A stretch of DNA of 64,000 nucleotides from UBA4427 sp046351135 (GTDB taxonomy: Bacteria; Myxococcota_A; UBA9160; UBA4427), in contig JAXLZA010000019.1 of the NCBI GenBank assembly GCA_046351135.1, positions 1-64,000 of the forward strand, in the 5' to 3' direction. Under the pieces are notes generated by a model that saw only the letters and a list, made by a program, of their open reading frames with translations, was not told where the DNA came from and did no database searches. The number at the start of each line of letters is the position of its first letter. Position 1 is the stretch's first letter. The translations under genes and the position numbers were made by a program. Of this stretch, positions 27,602-35,865 are shown piece after piece.

Positions 27602-27884
27602 TGATAACTATTGATTCACCTGCAATCTAGCACCAATAATTAATTAGCCAGCAAAGGTCCAACCTGTTAGCACGGCCCAATTCTCGAGCGTTCGCGCAGC
27701 GGGAGTGACCTGCAGGCCGGTCTCGCCTCGGGAAACCCCTCCGGGTCGCCGTATAACTAATTATCGCGGCGCCGGTGCCACCTGATTTTGCAGTTGGGTT
27801 TGGTGCGGGGCCGGGCGGCCGGCGGGGCGTGGTCGGGATCTCGGTCTTGATCCGCATTCCGAAATCCATCGCGAAGCGCCCGCC
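27602..27884 (-). other. AT-richer end of the array: possible short attC and array leader
   Basis: GTTATCA (minus, 27602-27608) looks like an R' core, and TGCTAAC (minus, 27666-27672) 58 nt upstream like an R''. Together they may form a 71-bp attC of a different, AT-rich type. A second GTTATAC (minus, 27751-27757) is another core-like motif. TTGGAC near 27655-27660 (minus) with TTATTG 17 nt downstream is a weak promoter candidate reading into the cassettes. No integrase gene flanks it within this window. All assignments here are tentative. Confidence 0.35.
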
Positions 27885-28823
27885 CTATTCCCTCAACCCC
27901 TCCACCATCCTCTTCACCGTCTCCGCGTACTCCCGCACCGTCTCCGCGATGATCTTCGCCACGGGCTCGACCGACTCGATCCTCCCCGCGACCTGGCCGC
28001 ACATCGCGAGACCGCTCTCCATCTTTCCGTCGAAGTAGAGGCTCCGCACACCATCGGCGAGGCCCTGCATCGCGTTGCCGTCGCCGGCGAAGATGCGCTC
28101 GGTGCGAGAAGTGCGGAGAGCGCGGAGCGCGGGGCCCTTCTCGCTGCGGAGGAAGAGGGTGTCGGTCTCGGCGGCGGCGACGACCGCGTGCTTCCAGTTG
28201 TCGTGGATCGGGGACTCGGGGGCGCGACCATGCAGGTGCCCATCTGGACGCCCTCGGCGCCGAGGGGGCGAAGGCGGCGGCCATCGGATGCCGTCGCAGA
28301 TGCCGCCGGCGGCGATGATCGGGACGTCGACCTTCGCGCGCACGAGCGGCAGCAGCACGAAGGTCGAGACGGGGCTCGGGTTCTTGAAGCCGCCGCCTTC
28401 GCCGCCTTCGACGATGAGGCCGTCGACGCCGGCGTCGACCGCCTTCAGCGCGGCCTTCAGCGTCGGGACGACGTGGTAGACCTTGAGGCCGCGCTCCTTG
28501 AGCGCCTTCGTGTATTGCGTCGGGCTGCCGGCGGAGGTGGTGACGAAGCGGACGCCTTCGCCGGCGACGAAGTCGACGATGCCGGGATCGCGGACGAAGG
28601 CCTGGGCGATGTTGACGCCGAAGGGGAAGTCGCCGAGGCGCTTCATCTCGCGGATCTCGTGGCGGACCGCGTCGAGCTCCCCGGACGAGGTCTCGATGAT
28701 GCCGAGCGCCCCCGCGCGGGAGACCGCGGAGGCGAGCTGCGAGCGGGCGATCCAGCCCATCGGGGCCTGGACGATCGGGATCGCGACGCCGAGGTCCCGG
28801 GTGACGCGGTTGTCGAAGCGCAT
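27885..28823 (-). CDS. Nitronate monooxygenase-like flavoprotein, internally frame-disrupted
   Basis: The protein has 312 residues. The family is clear from VAIPIVQAPMGWIARSQLASAVSRAGALGIIETSSG, FPFGVNIAQAFVRDP, RFVTTSAGSPTQYTKALKE and GLIVEGGEGGGF, the FMN-binding TIM barrel of the 2-nitropropane dioxygenase family. Between about 28225 and 28290 the text turns to nonsense (RWPPPSPPRRRGRPDGHLHGRAP), while the expected MAAAFA...MGTCMVAP sequence is found in the other two frames. The frame recovers at ESPIHDNWK. Three compensating indels fit assembly error or recent decay. The protein oxidises nitronates using FMN if intact. Confidence 0.8.
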   Translation of the reverse strand: MRFDNRVTRDLGVAIPIVQAPMGWIARSQLASAVSRAGALGIIETSSGELDAVRHEIREMKRLGDFPFGVNIAQAFVRDPGIVDFVAGEGVRFVTTSAGSPTQYTKALKERGLKVYHVVPTLKAALKAVDAGVDGLIVEGGEGGGFKNPSPVSTFVLLPLVRAKVDVPIIAAGGICDGIRWPPPSPPRRRGRPDGHLHGRAPESPIHDNWKHAVVAAAETDTLFLRSEKGPALRALRTSRTERIFAGDGNAMQGLADGVRSLYFDGKMESGLAMCGQVAGRIESVEPVAKIIAETVREYAETVKRMVEGLRE

Positions 28824-29064
28824 CTCGAACTCCTTGCTAGGGGGTCAGGCGGGGGTCGGCCTGGGGCTCGTCGGGCGGGATGGCTCGGGGCTGTTCCGGT
28901 CGCGCTCCGCGCTTTCAATCGGCTCGCAGGGGCCCACCGGGCCGCTCGCGACCGTAGCTCGGGGGGCCGGGGGTCGCTCCGGTCGGGATCGGACCTCACC
29001 GGGGTCTGCCCCCGTCGACCGGTGTCGGGTACCGTCCGGCCCGCCCGCGAACAGGAGGTCCCCC

Positions 29065-30303
29065 GTGCTGAAGTCGATGGCGGAGCGCTACCCGCGCCCG
29101 GATTGGGTGCGACGCATGAATGCGATGGGCGATTCGGTGGGCGGGGCCGAGCGGATGGTGTCCCTGGACGTCGAGCCGTTGATCCGGCTCGCGCAGACGT
29201 CGACCGGGCTCACGGATTTCGGGGACTTCGACGGCGACTGGCGCGGGCGGCTCGAGTCCCTCGTCGCCGCCATCGAGAGCAGCGCGAAGCTGAACGTCGT
29301 CGGGCGCCTGCTGACGCGGCAGGAGATCCTGCGCTCGCTGCGGACGCGGCTCTTCATCACGCGCCGCCTCGACGAGAAGCCGGCGATCCTCGACGAGAAG
29401 ATCGTGGCCCCGATCATCGTGACGGGGCAGGGGCGCTCGGGGACGACGATCCTGTTCGAGCTGCTCTCCCTCGATCCGAAGGCGCGCAGCATTTCGGCGA
29501 CCGACGCGGCCCATCCGGTCCCGGAATTCCCGGTCGCGACCGCGGCCGATCGCGCGCGGCTCGTCGCGATGACCGAATGCGAGCAGGAGCTCTGGGCCGA
29601 CATCCAACCCGAGTTCGCAACGATCCACGAGCTCTCTTCGACGCTCCCGGTCGAGTGCATCCACGCGACGATGCCGTCGTTCGCGAGCTTCATGTGGTGG
29701 ATGTTCGCGGACGTGCCCCAGTGGATCCCGGACTTCGTCGCGGCGATGAAGTTCCACGAGGTCTTCCTGAAGCTCCTGCAGCACGGCAAGCCCGAGGCGA
29801 CCTGGATCCTGAAGACCCCCGTCTATCTCCCGATCCTCGACCTCGTCTTCGCGGTCTACCCCGACGCCTCGATGCTCCTGACCCACCGCGATCCGCTGAA
29901 GACGATCCCCTCCGGCCTCTCGACCCTGGCCTCCTGCCGCTGGCATCGCAGCGACACCGTCGATCTCGAGCGGATCCGCTCCGGCGGGACGGGCATCTTC
30001 GACCTGATGGTCCACATCCAGCAGCGGCGCAGGAAGGGCGAGCTGCCCGCCCGCATCGTCGACCTGCACTTCCAGGACCAGATGCGCGATCCGGTCGCGG
30101 CGATCGAGGGCGCCTATCAGAAGATCGGCCGCCCCTTCGCGCCGGAGCACGCGACGCGGATCCGCGACTACCTCGCCGCCAAGCCCAAGGACAAGCACGG
30201 CAAGCATCGATACGAGCCCGAGGACTGGGGCTACACGAAGGCCGAGATCCGCGAGCGGACCCGCGGCTACGTCGACGCCTACGGCGTCGCGCTCGAGGAC
30301 TGA
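29065..30303 (+). CDS. Sulfotransferase family protein
   Basis: The protein has 412 residues from GTG at 29065 with AGGAGG 6 nt upstream. The 5'-phosphosulfate loop IVTGQGRSGTTILFELLSLDP and the 3'-phosphate region MLLTHRDPLKTIPSGLSTLASCR identify a PAPS-dependent sulfotransferase of the type abundant in actinobacteria and lipid-rich deltaproteobacteria. KHRYEPEDWGYTKAEIRE near the C-terminus is also family-typical. A hydrophobic acceptor such as a sterol or lipid alcohol is inferred from lineage context only. No signal peptide. It is divergent from the nitronate monooxygenase. Confidence 0.9.
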   Translation: MLKSMAERYPRPDWVRRMNAMGDSVGGAERMVSLDVEPLIRLAQTSTGLTDFGDFDGDWRGRLESLVAAIESSAKLNVVGRLLTRQEILRSLRTRLFITRRLDEKPAILDEKIVAPIIVTGQGRSGTTILFELLSLDPKARSISATDAAHPVPEFPVATAADRARLVAMTECEQELWADIQPEFATIHELSSTLPVECIHATMPSFASFMWWMFADVPQWIPDFVAAMKFHEVFLKLLQHGKPEATWILKTPVYLPILDLVFAVYPDASMLLTHRDPLKTIPSGLSTLASCRWHRSDTVDLERIRSGGTGIFDLMVHIQQRRRKGELPARIVDLHFQDQMRDPVAAIEGAYQKIGRPFAPEHATRIRDYLAAKPKDKHGKHRYEPEDWGYTKAEIRERTRGYVDAYGVALED

Positions 30304-30381
30304 GGGCGGCCGTCCGGGCTGCCGTGCGGAGGCCGCTACGACGCGCAGGGGCCGGGCCATCGCCCGGCCACCGGCCGCCGC

Positions 30382-31125
30382 TCAGCGCATCATCGAGGGC
30401 GGCGTCACTTCGTTCATCTCGGAGGGCTCGTCCGCCCAGCGCCACTCGAAGTTGAACGTCGTCATGAAGACCCGCTCCGACTCGATCACGGGGACCTTGT
30501 CCTTCATGCCGCGCGCGGGCTTGGCTCCGGCGACGGCCTCGATCGCCCAGGTCGCGAGCAGGGGATGGGGCATCTCGACGACGTGGATGTTGGTCGTCCT
30601 GCCGTTCGGCCCGAGGCTGAAGGCGACGACCACGCGGCCGACGATCTTCGAGCGCTGGGCGTACGGCGTGTAGCGGGGCCGGGCGATCTTGAGCCAGGTC
30701 GGCGGCCGATCGAAGCGCGCGGGCGCGCCGCTCTTGATCCGGAAGACGGACGATCCGTCCGCCGCGGGGAAGGCCATCGGCTCGTCCTGGTAGTAGTCGT
30801 CGAGGAGCCGGCGGTGGGCCGCGCGAAGCTCCGTCAATCCCAGCTTGTCGTAGCAGCGCAGTCGGATCTGGAGCGACTCGATCGCGAATCGGTCGATCGC
30901 CATGATCGCCTCGGCGCGGTCGAGGTCGCCGAGGGCCGCGGCACAGCGTCCGCGCTTCGCGTTGGTGCGCGCGTTCTCGAGGGCGAAGGTCCGCTCGTTC
31001 TCGCGGACCTTGTCCCACATCGAGCGGCAGCCGGCGGAGGAGATCACGACCAGGAGGGCGAACGAGGCGGCGAGGAGGAGGGAGGGGACGGGCGCGGTTC
31101 GCGCGGCGGATCGGGAGCGAAGCAT
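30382..31125 (-). CDS. Lipoprotein with TonB-type C-terminal domain
   Basis: The protein has 247 residues. The signal is LLLAASFALLVVISSAGC with lipobox SSAGC. A helical segment follows (DKVRENERTFALENARTNAKRGRCAAALGDLDRAEAIMAIDRFAIESLQIRLRC, TPR-like). The C-terminus PRYTPYAQRSKIVGRVVVAFSLGPNGRTTNIHVVEMPHPLLATWAIEAVAG is the TonB_C fold. Because it is a lipoprotein rather than an inner-membrane TonB, it may act in envelope stabilisation. No ExbB/ExbD genes are nearby. Confidence 0.82.
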   Translation of the reverse strand: MLRSRSAARTAPVPSLLLAASFALLVVISSAGCRSMWDKVRENERTFALENARTNAKRGRCAAALGDLDRAEAIMAIDRFAIESLQIRLRCYDKLGLTELRAAHRRLLDDYYQDEPMAFPAADGSSVFRIKSGAPARFDRPPTWLKIARPRYTPYAQRSKIVGRVVVAFSLGPNGRTTNIHVVEMPHPLLATWAIEAVAGAKPARGMKDKVPVIESERVFMTTFNFEWRWADEPSEMNEVTPPSMMR

Positions 31126-31184
31126 GCGGCCTCCGGGCGTTTGGGAGCGAGCCGGAAGATATGCCGTCCCGCCGTTCTCGGGTA

Positions 31185-32501
31185 TCAGGCCCGACCGTCG
31201 GTCGGCGAGAGCCGGATCGCGTTGGTCTCGGGGAGCGCGAGGGCGATCGGGATGCCGAACAGGGGGACGAGGCCGAGCCAGGCGACCGCGTCCGCCGTCG
31301 AGCCCAGCGCCCCGCCGAGGACGCCCGCGACCATCGGCCCGAAGACCAGCCCGAAGCGGCCGACGAGGTTGTTCGCGAAGCCGGTCGCCGTCGCCCGCAG
31401 CTCGGTCGGAAAGAGCTCGGCCGTCCAGGTCGTGACGATCGCCCAGACGCCCCCGAGCCCGATCAGCGCGAAATAGCCCGCGAGGATCGCGGCGCTCGCG
31501 CTCGCCTGATAGCACGTCAGCGTCGCCGCGACGCCGATCGCGAGATAGAGCGAGCTGGCCCGCCGCCGGCCCAGCCGGTCCATCGCGAGGCCGGCGAGCG
31601 AATAGCCGAGGAGGCCACAGGGGACGGTGCCGAGGGGGAGCAGGACGAGATCGGCCGGCGTCCAGCCCCGCTCGTCGAAGACGTAGAGGGTAAACGAGTA
31701 GAGCGCGGTCCCGGACCAGAAGTTGACGATGACCCAGAGCGCGGTGATCCCGGCGACCCGCGCCCGGTGGACCGACGAGAGCAGGACGCGCAGCCGTCCG
31801 AGCTCCTCGGCGAGCTTCTGCCCGAATCCCGGCGAAGGCGCACCGCCCGCCGTCGCCCCGCTTCCCGTTCTCGCCTCGCCGCCGACCCCGCCGCCGCCCG
31901 CTCCGCTCCCGCCCGCCGCCTGCGCGAGCGCGCGGCGTGCGCGGAACGCCTCGGTCTCCCCGAGCTGCAGCACGTAGAGCGGAAACAGCAGCAGGGGCAC
32001 CGCGCCGATCAGGAAGAGCCCGCGCCAGCCGACCCCGAGATTCGTCAGCGGATGGAGCAGCGCATCGGGCACGCTCGCGCCCAGGGCGACGCAGCCGCCG
32101 AAGAGTCCATTGACGCGGCCGCGGACCTCGGGCGGCATCTCCTCCGACAGGATCAGGTAGGCGAGGCCGAGCTCGACGACCATCGCCATGCGCGCGAAGA
32201 CCTGGAGCAGGGTGAAGACCGTGAGGCTCGGAGCGAAGGCCGTCGCGAGGGTCAGCAGCGCGTAGGCCGCCAGCGCGGCGAGGAAGACGGGGCGGCGCCC
32301 GACCCGATCCGCGGCATGGACGCCGAAGAAGGCGAAGACCATGCCGAGGCTCGAGAGCCCGAGGACGAAGCCGAGCTCCTCCTTCGAGGCCCCGAACTCG
32401 CGCCCGATGACCGGCTGGACGAGGCTGACGAGCCGCGTGTCGAAGCCTTCGAAGAAGGTCGCGATCGTGAGGAGGGCGAAGAGCCGCTGGTGCTTCGACA
32501 C
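31185..32501 (-). CDS. MFS transporter
   Basis: The protein has 438 residues with about 12 hydrophobic helices. The loop 2-3 motif HAADRVGRRPVFLAALAAY and the second-half equivalent LAMDRLGRRRASSLYLAI are present. The central cytoplasmic loop is Gly/Ala-rich (AQAAGGSGAGGGGVGGEARTGSGATAGG). The start MSKHQRLFALLTIATFFEGFDTRLVSLVQPVIGREFG resembles sugar/aromatic-acid:H+ symporters of the metabolite:H+ symporter family. The substrate is unknown. It lies 59 bp upstream of the TonB-like lipoprotein gene on the same strand. Confidence 0.9.
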   Translation of the reverse strand: MSKHQRLFALLTIATFFEGFDTRLVSLVQPVIGREFGASKEELGFVLGLSSLGMVFAFFGVHAADRVGRRPVFLAALAAYALLTLATAFAPSLTVFTLLQVFARMAMVVELGLAYLILSEEMPPEVRGRVNGLFGGCVALGASVPDALLHPLTNLGVGWRGLFLIGAVPLLLFPLYVLQLGETEAFRARRALAQAAGGSGAGGGGVGGEARTGSGATAGGAPSPGFGQKLAEELGRLRVLLSSVHRARVAGITALWVIVNFWSGTALYSFTLYVFDERGWTPADLVLLPLGTVPCGLLGYSLAGLAMDRLGRRRASSLYLAIGVAATLTCYQASASAAILAGYFALIGLGGVWAIVTTWTAELFPTELRATATGFANNLVGRFGLVFGPMVAGVLGGALGSTADAVAWLGLVPLFGIPIALALPETNAIRLSPTDGRA

Positions 32502-32575
32502 GGCCGCAGTGTGGACCGGGGGACGGGCCCGGGCAAGCGGGATCGGGCATGATCCGGGCTGGAACGGAGGATCCC

Positions 32576-33229
32576 ATGCTGCGCGTGCTGGCCCTGATCA
32601 AGCGACTCCCGACGATCGATCGCGCCGCCTTTCGAGCGCATTACGAGGAGCGCCACGTCGTCGTCGCGAAGCCGCTCCTGCGCCATCTCGTCCGTTATGC
32701 GCGCCATCACGTCGAGGAGGAGCTGGTCGGGCCGATCGACTTCGACGTGATCACGTCCTTCGGCTATCCGGATCTCGCCGCCGTCGAAGGCATGTTCGCG
32801 ACCCTCGCGAGCGACGCCGCGGGCCCGATCCTCGAGGACGAGCGGCGCTTCATGGACAAGCCCGCCAATCGCTTCTTCGAGGTGAGCAAGCGCCCCTGGC
32901 CCCTCGACTGCGATCAGTCCGACGAGCCGGAGCGCTCGCTCTTCGTCCTCGTGGCACGCCCGGCGGCGATGTCGCGGGCGGAATGTTCGGCGCGGCTGCT
33001 CCGGGACCACTGGCCGGCCCTGCTCGAGAAGGCGCCGGGGCTGCGCTTCGCGGTGGTCCGCGATGCCTTCCCGATGCGGGGCGCACCGCTTCCCTTCGAC
33101 GGCCTGATGCAGCTCGACGCCGACGCCCGCGTCGACGTGCACGGCTTCGCGAAGCGCCTCGAGGGCGAGGGCTTCCGCGTCGCGGCGATTCGGACGCGGA
33201 CCCATCGGACGGCGCTGCCGGCCGACTGA
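32576..33229 (+). CDS. EthD-domain protein (dimeric alpha/beta-barrel)
   Basis: The protein has 217 residues from ATG at 32576 with GGAGG 7 nt upstream. The first half is an EthD fold: MLRVLALIKRLPTIDRAAFRAHYEERHVVVAKPLLRHLVRYARHHV, then EGMFATLASDAAGPILEDERRFMD. The second half (LFVLVARPAAMSRAECSARLLRDHWPALLEKAPGLRFAVVR) repeats a similar ferredoxin-like pattern, so two EthD units are likely. EthD proteins accompany oxidative degradation of ethers and steroids. The substrate here is unknown. Confidence 0.82.
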   Translation: MLRVLALIKRLPTIDRAAFRAHYEERHVVVAKPLLRHLVRYARHHVEEELVGPIDFDVITSFGYPDLAAVEGMFATLASDAAGPILEDERRFMDKPANRFFEVSKRPWPLDCDQSDEPERSLFVLVARPAAMSRAECSARLLRDHWPALLEKAPGLRFAVVRDAFPMRGAPLPFDGLMQLDADARVDVHGFAKRLEGEGFRVAAIRTRTHRTALPAD

Positions 33230-33265
33230 CGCGCGCCGCGCTCGCACGGCTCGAGCTCCGCGCGC

Positions 33266-33931
33266 TCAGGCGTCGAAGCGGGCGCGCAGATCCGGCGGCA
33301 GGATCGGGCAGGCGTCCTTCGGCTGGGCGAAGAGCCGCTTGCGGATGCGGGCGATGCCGTCGTAGCCCGCGTCGAGGAGCACCGTCGGCACGAGCCGTCC
33401 CGCGAGCGCGAGCCCCCGCCAGAAGCCGCCGAGGCGCGACGCGATCTCGAGCGCGGCGGCCGAGCGCGTGAGGACGACGCCGTCCTCGAGCTCGAGCACG
33501 ATGCTGTCCGGCAGGCTCCCCGCGTCGAGCTCGGGATGGCGTGCCAGACACGCGCGGAAGGGCTCGCTCCCGAGCGGCGCGAAGCGCAGGCGCAGATCGG
33601 TGGGCGTCGCGAGCTCCTCGGCGAGGATGAAGCGGACGCTGCGGTGGCAGAAGCCGCAGTCGCCGTCGTAGAAGAGGCGGGCCGGGCTCGGCCCGGCCGA
33701 CGCGCGGGCCGCCGCGGAAGCGGTCTCGCGGCCGGGTCCGCCTTCCGGCGCGCGGCCGGGGGCCAGGCGCCGGCCGCGCCACCACGCGGGGTCGCAGGCG
33801 ACGATCAGCAGCAGCGCCCGGTCGAGGCCGCTCGTCGCAAAGCCGCCCCCGTTCCGCTCGCGGCGAGACAAGCGAGGCCGAAGAGGGCGAGCACGCTCCA
33901 CGCCGTCGGGCGCGCAGGCCGGGCGATCCAT
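33266..33931 (-). CDS. DCC-type thiol-disulfide oxidoreductase domain, probable C-terminal part of a split gene
   Basis: The DCC motif is ARLFYDGDCGFCHRSVRFILAEE, followed by FAPLGSEPFRACLARHPELDAGSLPDSIVLELEDGVVLTRSAAALEIASRLGG. These are signatures of the DCC family that carries a CxxC redox pair (GDCGFCH). The first about 35 codons overlap the upstream gene and are unlikely to be real. From ATSGLDRALLLIVACDPAWWRGRR onward the sequence reads as the last membrane segment of the TGGQYSLYR-type protein. The two genes were therefore probably one fusion, split by a frameshift near 33810-33870. Confidence 0.8.
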   Translation of the reverse strand: MDRPACAPDGVERARPLRPRLSRRERNGGGFATSGLDRALLLIVACDPAWWRGRRLAPGRAPEGGPGRETASAAARASAGPSPARLFYDGDCGFCHRSVRFILAEELATPTDLRLRFAPLGSEPFRACLARHPELDAGSLPDSIVLELEDGVVLTRSAAALEIASRLGGFWRGLALAGRLVPTVLLDAGYDGIARIRKRLFAQPKDACPILPPDLRARFDA

Positions 33932-34575
33932 CCGAAGAGTGCGACCGCGAGCGCGAAGCCCGCCGCGAGCGCGGCGCCGAGGCCGTGCAGGCCGAGGGCC
34001 GAGGGCTCGATGGATCCCGCGCTCGTACCGAGGCCGGCGCGCGCCGAGGTCCCGTCGCCGATCGCTTCGACGAGCGCTGCGGCGAGCGCGACGGTGAGGA
34101 GCGCCCAGCCGATCTCCGTCTGCACCGCCGGCCGCTGCCAGCCGCCGCGGGGATCGATGCGCGTGCGGGCGGCGAGCGAGCCGAAGGGCGCCGTGGGCAC
34201 CCGCGCGTGCAGCAGGAGGAGGAGCGCAGGGAGCAGCGCGGTGCGACCCGACGCGGCGGCGAAGACGGCCTCGGCGAGGGAGCCCGGAGCGGCCGCAAGG
34301 GCGGTCGCGCCGTCAGCGGGCACCGCGAGGCGCGCCGCGAGCTCCGCGAGCACGACGATCGGCGCGAGCAGCAGGGCGGCGCCCCGATCGCGCGTCCCCG
34401 CCGCGAGCGCGGCGAGCAGTGGTGCGACCACGAGCAGGCCGAGGATCGGAGCCGCACCGGGCAGCGCGCCCGTCCCCGCGCCCGCGACCCCGAGCGCGAC
34501 CGCGAGCAGCCTGCCCCCGACCGCGGCGGCGAGCGCCGCCCGGTAGAGCGAGTACTGCCCGCCGGTCCAGCCCAT
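33805..34575 (-). CDS. Multi-pass membrane protein of the TGGQYSLYR/DCC type, probable N-terminal part of a split gene
   Basis: The protein has 256 residues beginning MGWTGGQYSLYRAALAAAVGGRLLAVALG, with about seven hydrophobic segments. TGGQYSLYR starts are typical of membrane proteins with a C-terminal DCC domain. The frame stops at LACLAASGTGAALRRAASTGRCC, while the adjacent frame continues naturally into the DCC domain (33266-33931), which overlaps by 127 bp. A single indel would restore a protein of about 440 residues with a membrane disulfide-exchange role. Confidence 0.75.
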   Translation of the reverse strand: MGWTGGQYSLYRAALAAAVGGRLLAVALGVAGAGTGALPGAAPILGLLVVAPLLAALAAGTRDRGAALLLAPIVVLAELAARLAVPADGATALAAAPGSLAEAVFAAASGRTALLPALLLLLHARVPTAPFGSLAARTRIDPRGGWQRPAVQTEIGWALLTVALAAALVEAIGDGTSARAGLGTSAGSIEPSALGLHGLGAALAAGFALAVALFGWIARPARPTAWSVLALFGLACLAASGTGAALRRAASTGRCC

Positions 34576-34580
34576 CCGTG

Positions 34581-35705
34581 TTATTTCGACTGGGCCGCGA
34601 GCTCCGAGAAGCGGACGACGCGGGTGTTCACCGGCGGATGGTCGTCGCCGCAGCCGATCCAGCGGAACAGCATGCCGCCGCGGTCGTGGCGGCAGGTGTC
34701 GAGCCAGTTCGGGTAGCGCTTGCCCGGGTCTCGGTGGGCGACGACGATGCGGAGGCTGCCGTCGGGCTCGTAGGCGGCGGTCGCATGGTTCACGTGGATC
34801 TTGTGGTGGCGGTACTCGAGGGACTCCATCCAGTAGTTCGAGAGCTGGAAGTTCCAGGTCCCCACCTTCGGAATCCGGTCGACCTCGATCACGAGCGCCT
34901 CGTCCGGGCCGAGGACCCAGTGGCTCTGGTGGTAGTGGATGTTGGCGTCGCCGCCGGCGCGCTGGCAGCGGTCCTGATCGTCCGAGGGCAGCTGGTTGAG
35001 GTGCTTCTCGTAGATCGTCATCCAGTCGATGAAGAGGTCCGCGGTGCGCGTGACGAAGGAGACGCTGCGGCCGAGGGCGGCCTCGAGCTGGAGCGGATCG
35101 AGGGCGTCGGTGTGCTCGCCCGGATCGGGGTTCAGGCACTCGATCTCGTAGGTCGCCGGGACGACGCCTTCGCGGACGTCGAAGGTCTGGCGGACGATGA
35201 TGCTCTCGGAGGCGACCTCCATCGGCAGCCAGTTGCGGGGCTGCGGCTTCTGGCTCACGAAGATCTCGAAGCGGCCGTTCGCGTCGACCTCGATCGTGCG
35301 CGCGTCGATCTGGCCCGTCGGGCGCATCTCGGCGTTCTTGTCGTAGCTGCCGGCCTTCGTGCCGAAGCTCAGGTAGGGGACCGTCCCGCGCGTGCCCGTG
35401 ATGCGATAGTCGTAGCGGCCCGAGATGTTGCAGTTGTGATAGATGTTGTCGGGGTTGTCGTTCCCGATCCGGATCGTCTCGTTCGAGAGCTGGAAGAAGC
35501 GCGGATGGCAGGGATCCGACGACTCGATCTGGCTCTCGAGGCCCGCGCGCAGGAGCCGCGTCAGGTAGCGGATCCCCTCGGCGCGATCGAAGACGGTCGC
35601 CGGCGTGGCCGGGCGCAGGATCGTGTCGCCCGCCTTCTCGAGGGCGCGGCAGAAGTCGCGCCAGGCGGTGCCGTCGAGGATGCGCTGTTCGGTTCGGCTG
35701 GTCAT
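34581..35705 (-). CDS. DUF1214-domain protein
   Basis: The protein has 374 residues. The C-terminal half carries the DUF1214 pattern: VIEVDRIPKVGTWNFQLSNYWMESLEYRHHKIHVNHATAAYEPDGSLRIVVAHRDPGKRYPNWLDTCRHDRGGMLFRW. The N-terminal part (WRDFCRALEKAGDTILRPATPATVFDRAEGIRYLTRLLRAGLESQIESSDP) is the usual partner in long versions found in mycobacteria and deltaproteobacteria. Function is unknown for the family. The absence of a signal peptide suggests the cytoplasm. It ends 5 nt before the membrane-DCC gene start, so they form an operon. Confidence 0.85.
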   Translation of the reverse strand: MTSRTEQRILDGTAWRDFCRALEKAGDTILRPATPATVFDRAEGIRYLTRLLRAGLESQIESSDPCHPRFFQLSNETIRIGNDNPDNIYHNCNISGRYDYRITGTRGTVPYLSFGTKAGSYDKNAEMRPTGQIDARTIEVDANGRFEIFVSQKPQPRNWLPMEVASESIIVRQTFDVREGVVPATYEIECLNPDPGEHTDALDPLQLEAALGRSVSFVTRTADLFIDWMTIYEKHLNQLPSDDQDRCQRAGGDANIHYHQSHWVLGPDEALVIEVDRIPKVGTWNFQLSNYWMESLEYRHHKIHVNHATAAYEPDGSLRIVVAHRDPGKRYPNWLDTCRHDRGGMLFRWIGCGDDHPPVNTRVVRFSELAAQSK

Positions 35706-35865
35706 CGGGGATCTTCCTCCATTGGGCCCACGCCATCGGGAGCGGGTCGGGCGAGAGCATTTCGAGCGGGTGCCGCTCGGGTCCTCCCCGCCGTGAGCTC
35801 GATTCTCGGAGGTTTCGGGGCGGAGGTCAATCCACCGGATTCGACGTCTCCGAGCCGTCTCGCGC

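Noticed and set aside
27627..27869. Integron integrase or other gene at the array end
   Set aside because: The frame has none of the tyrosine-recombinase RHRY motifs and no conserved text. It contains stop-adjacent AT-rich non-coding sequence.
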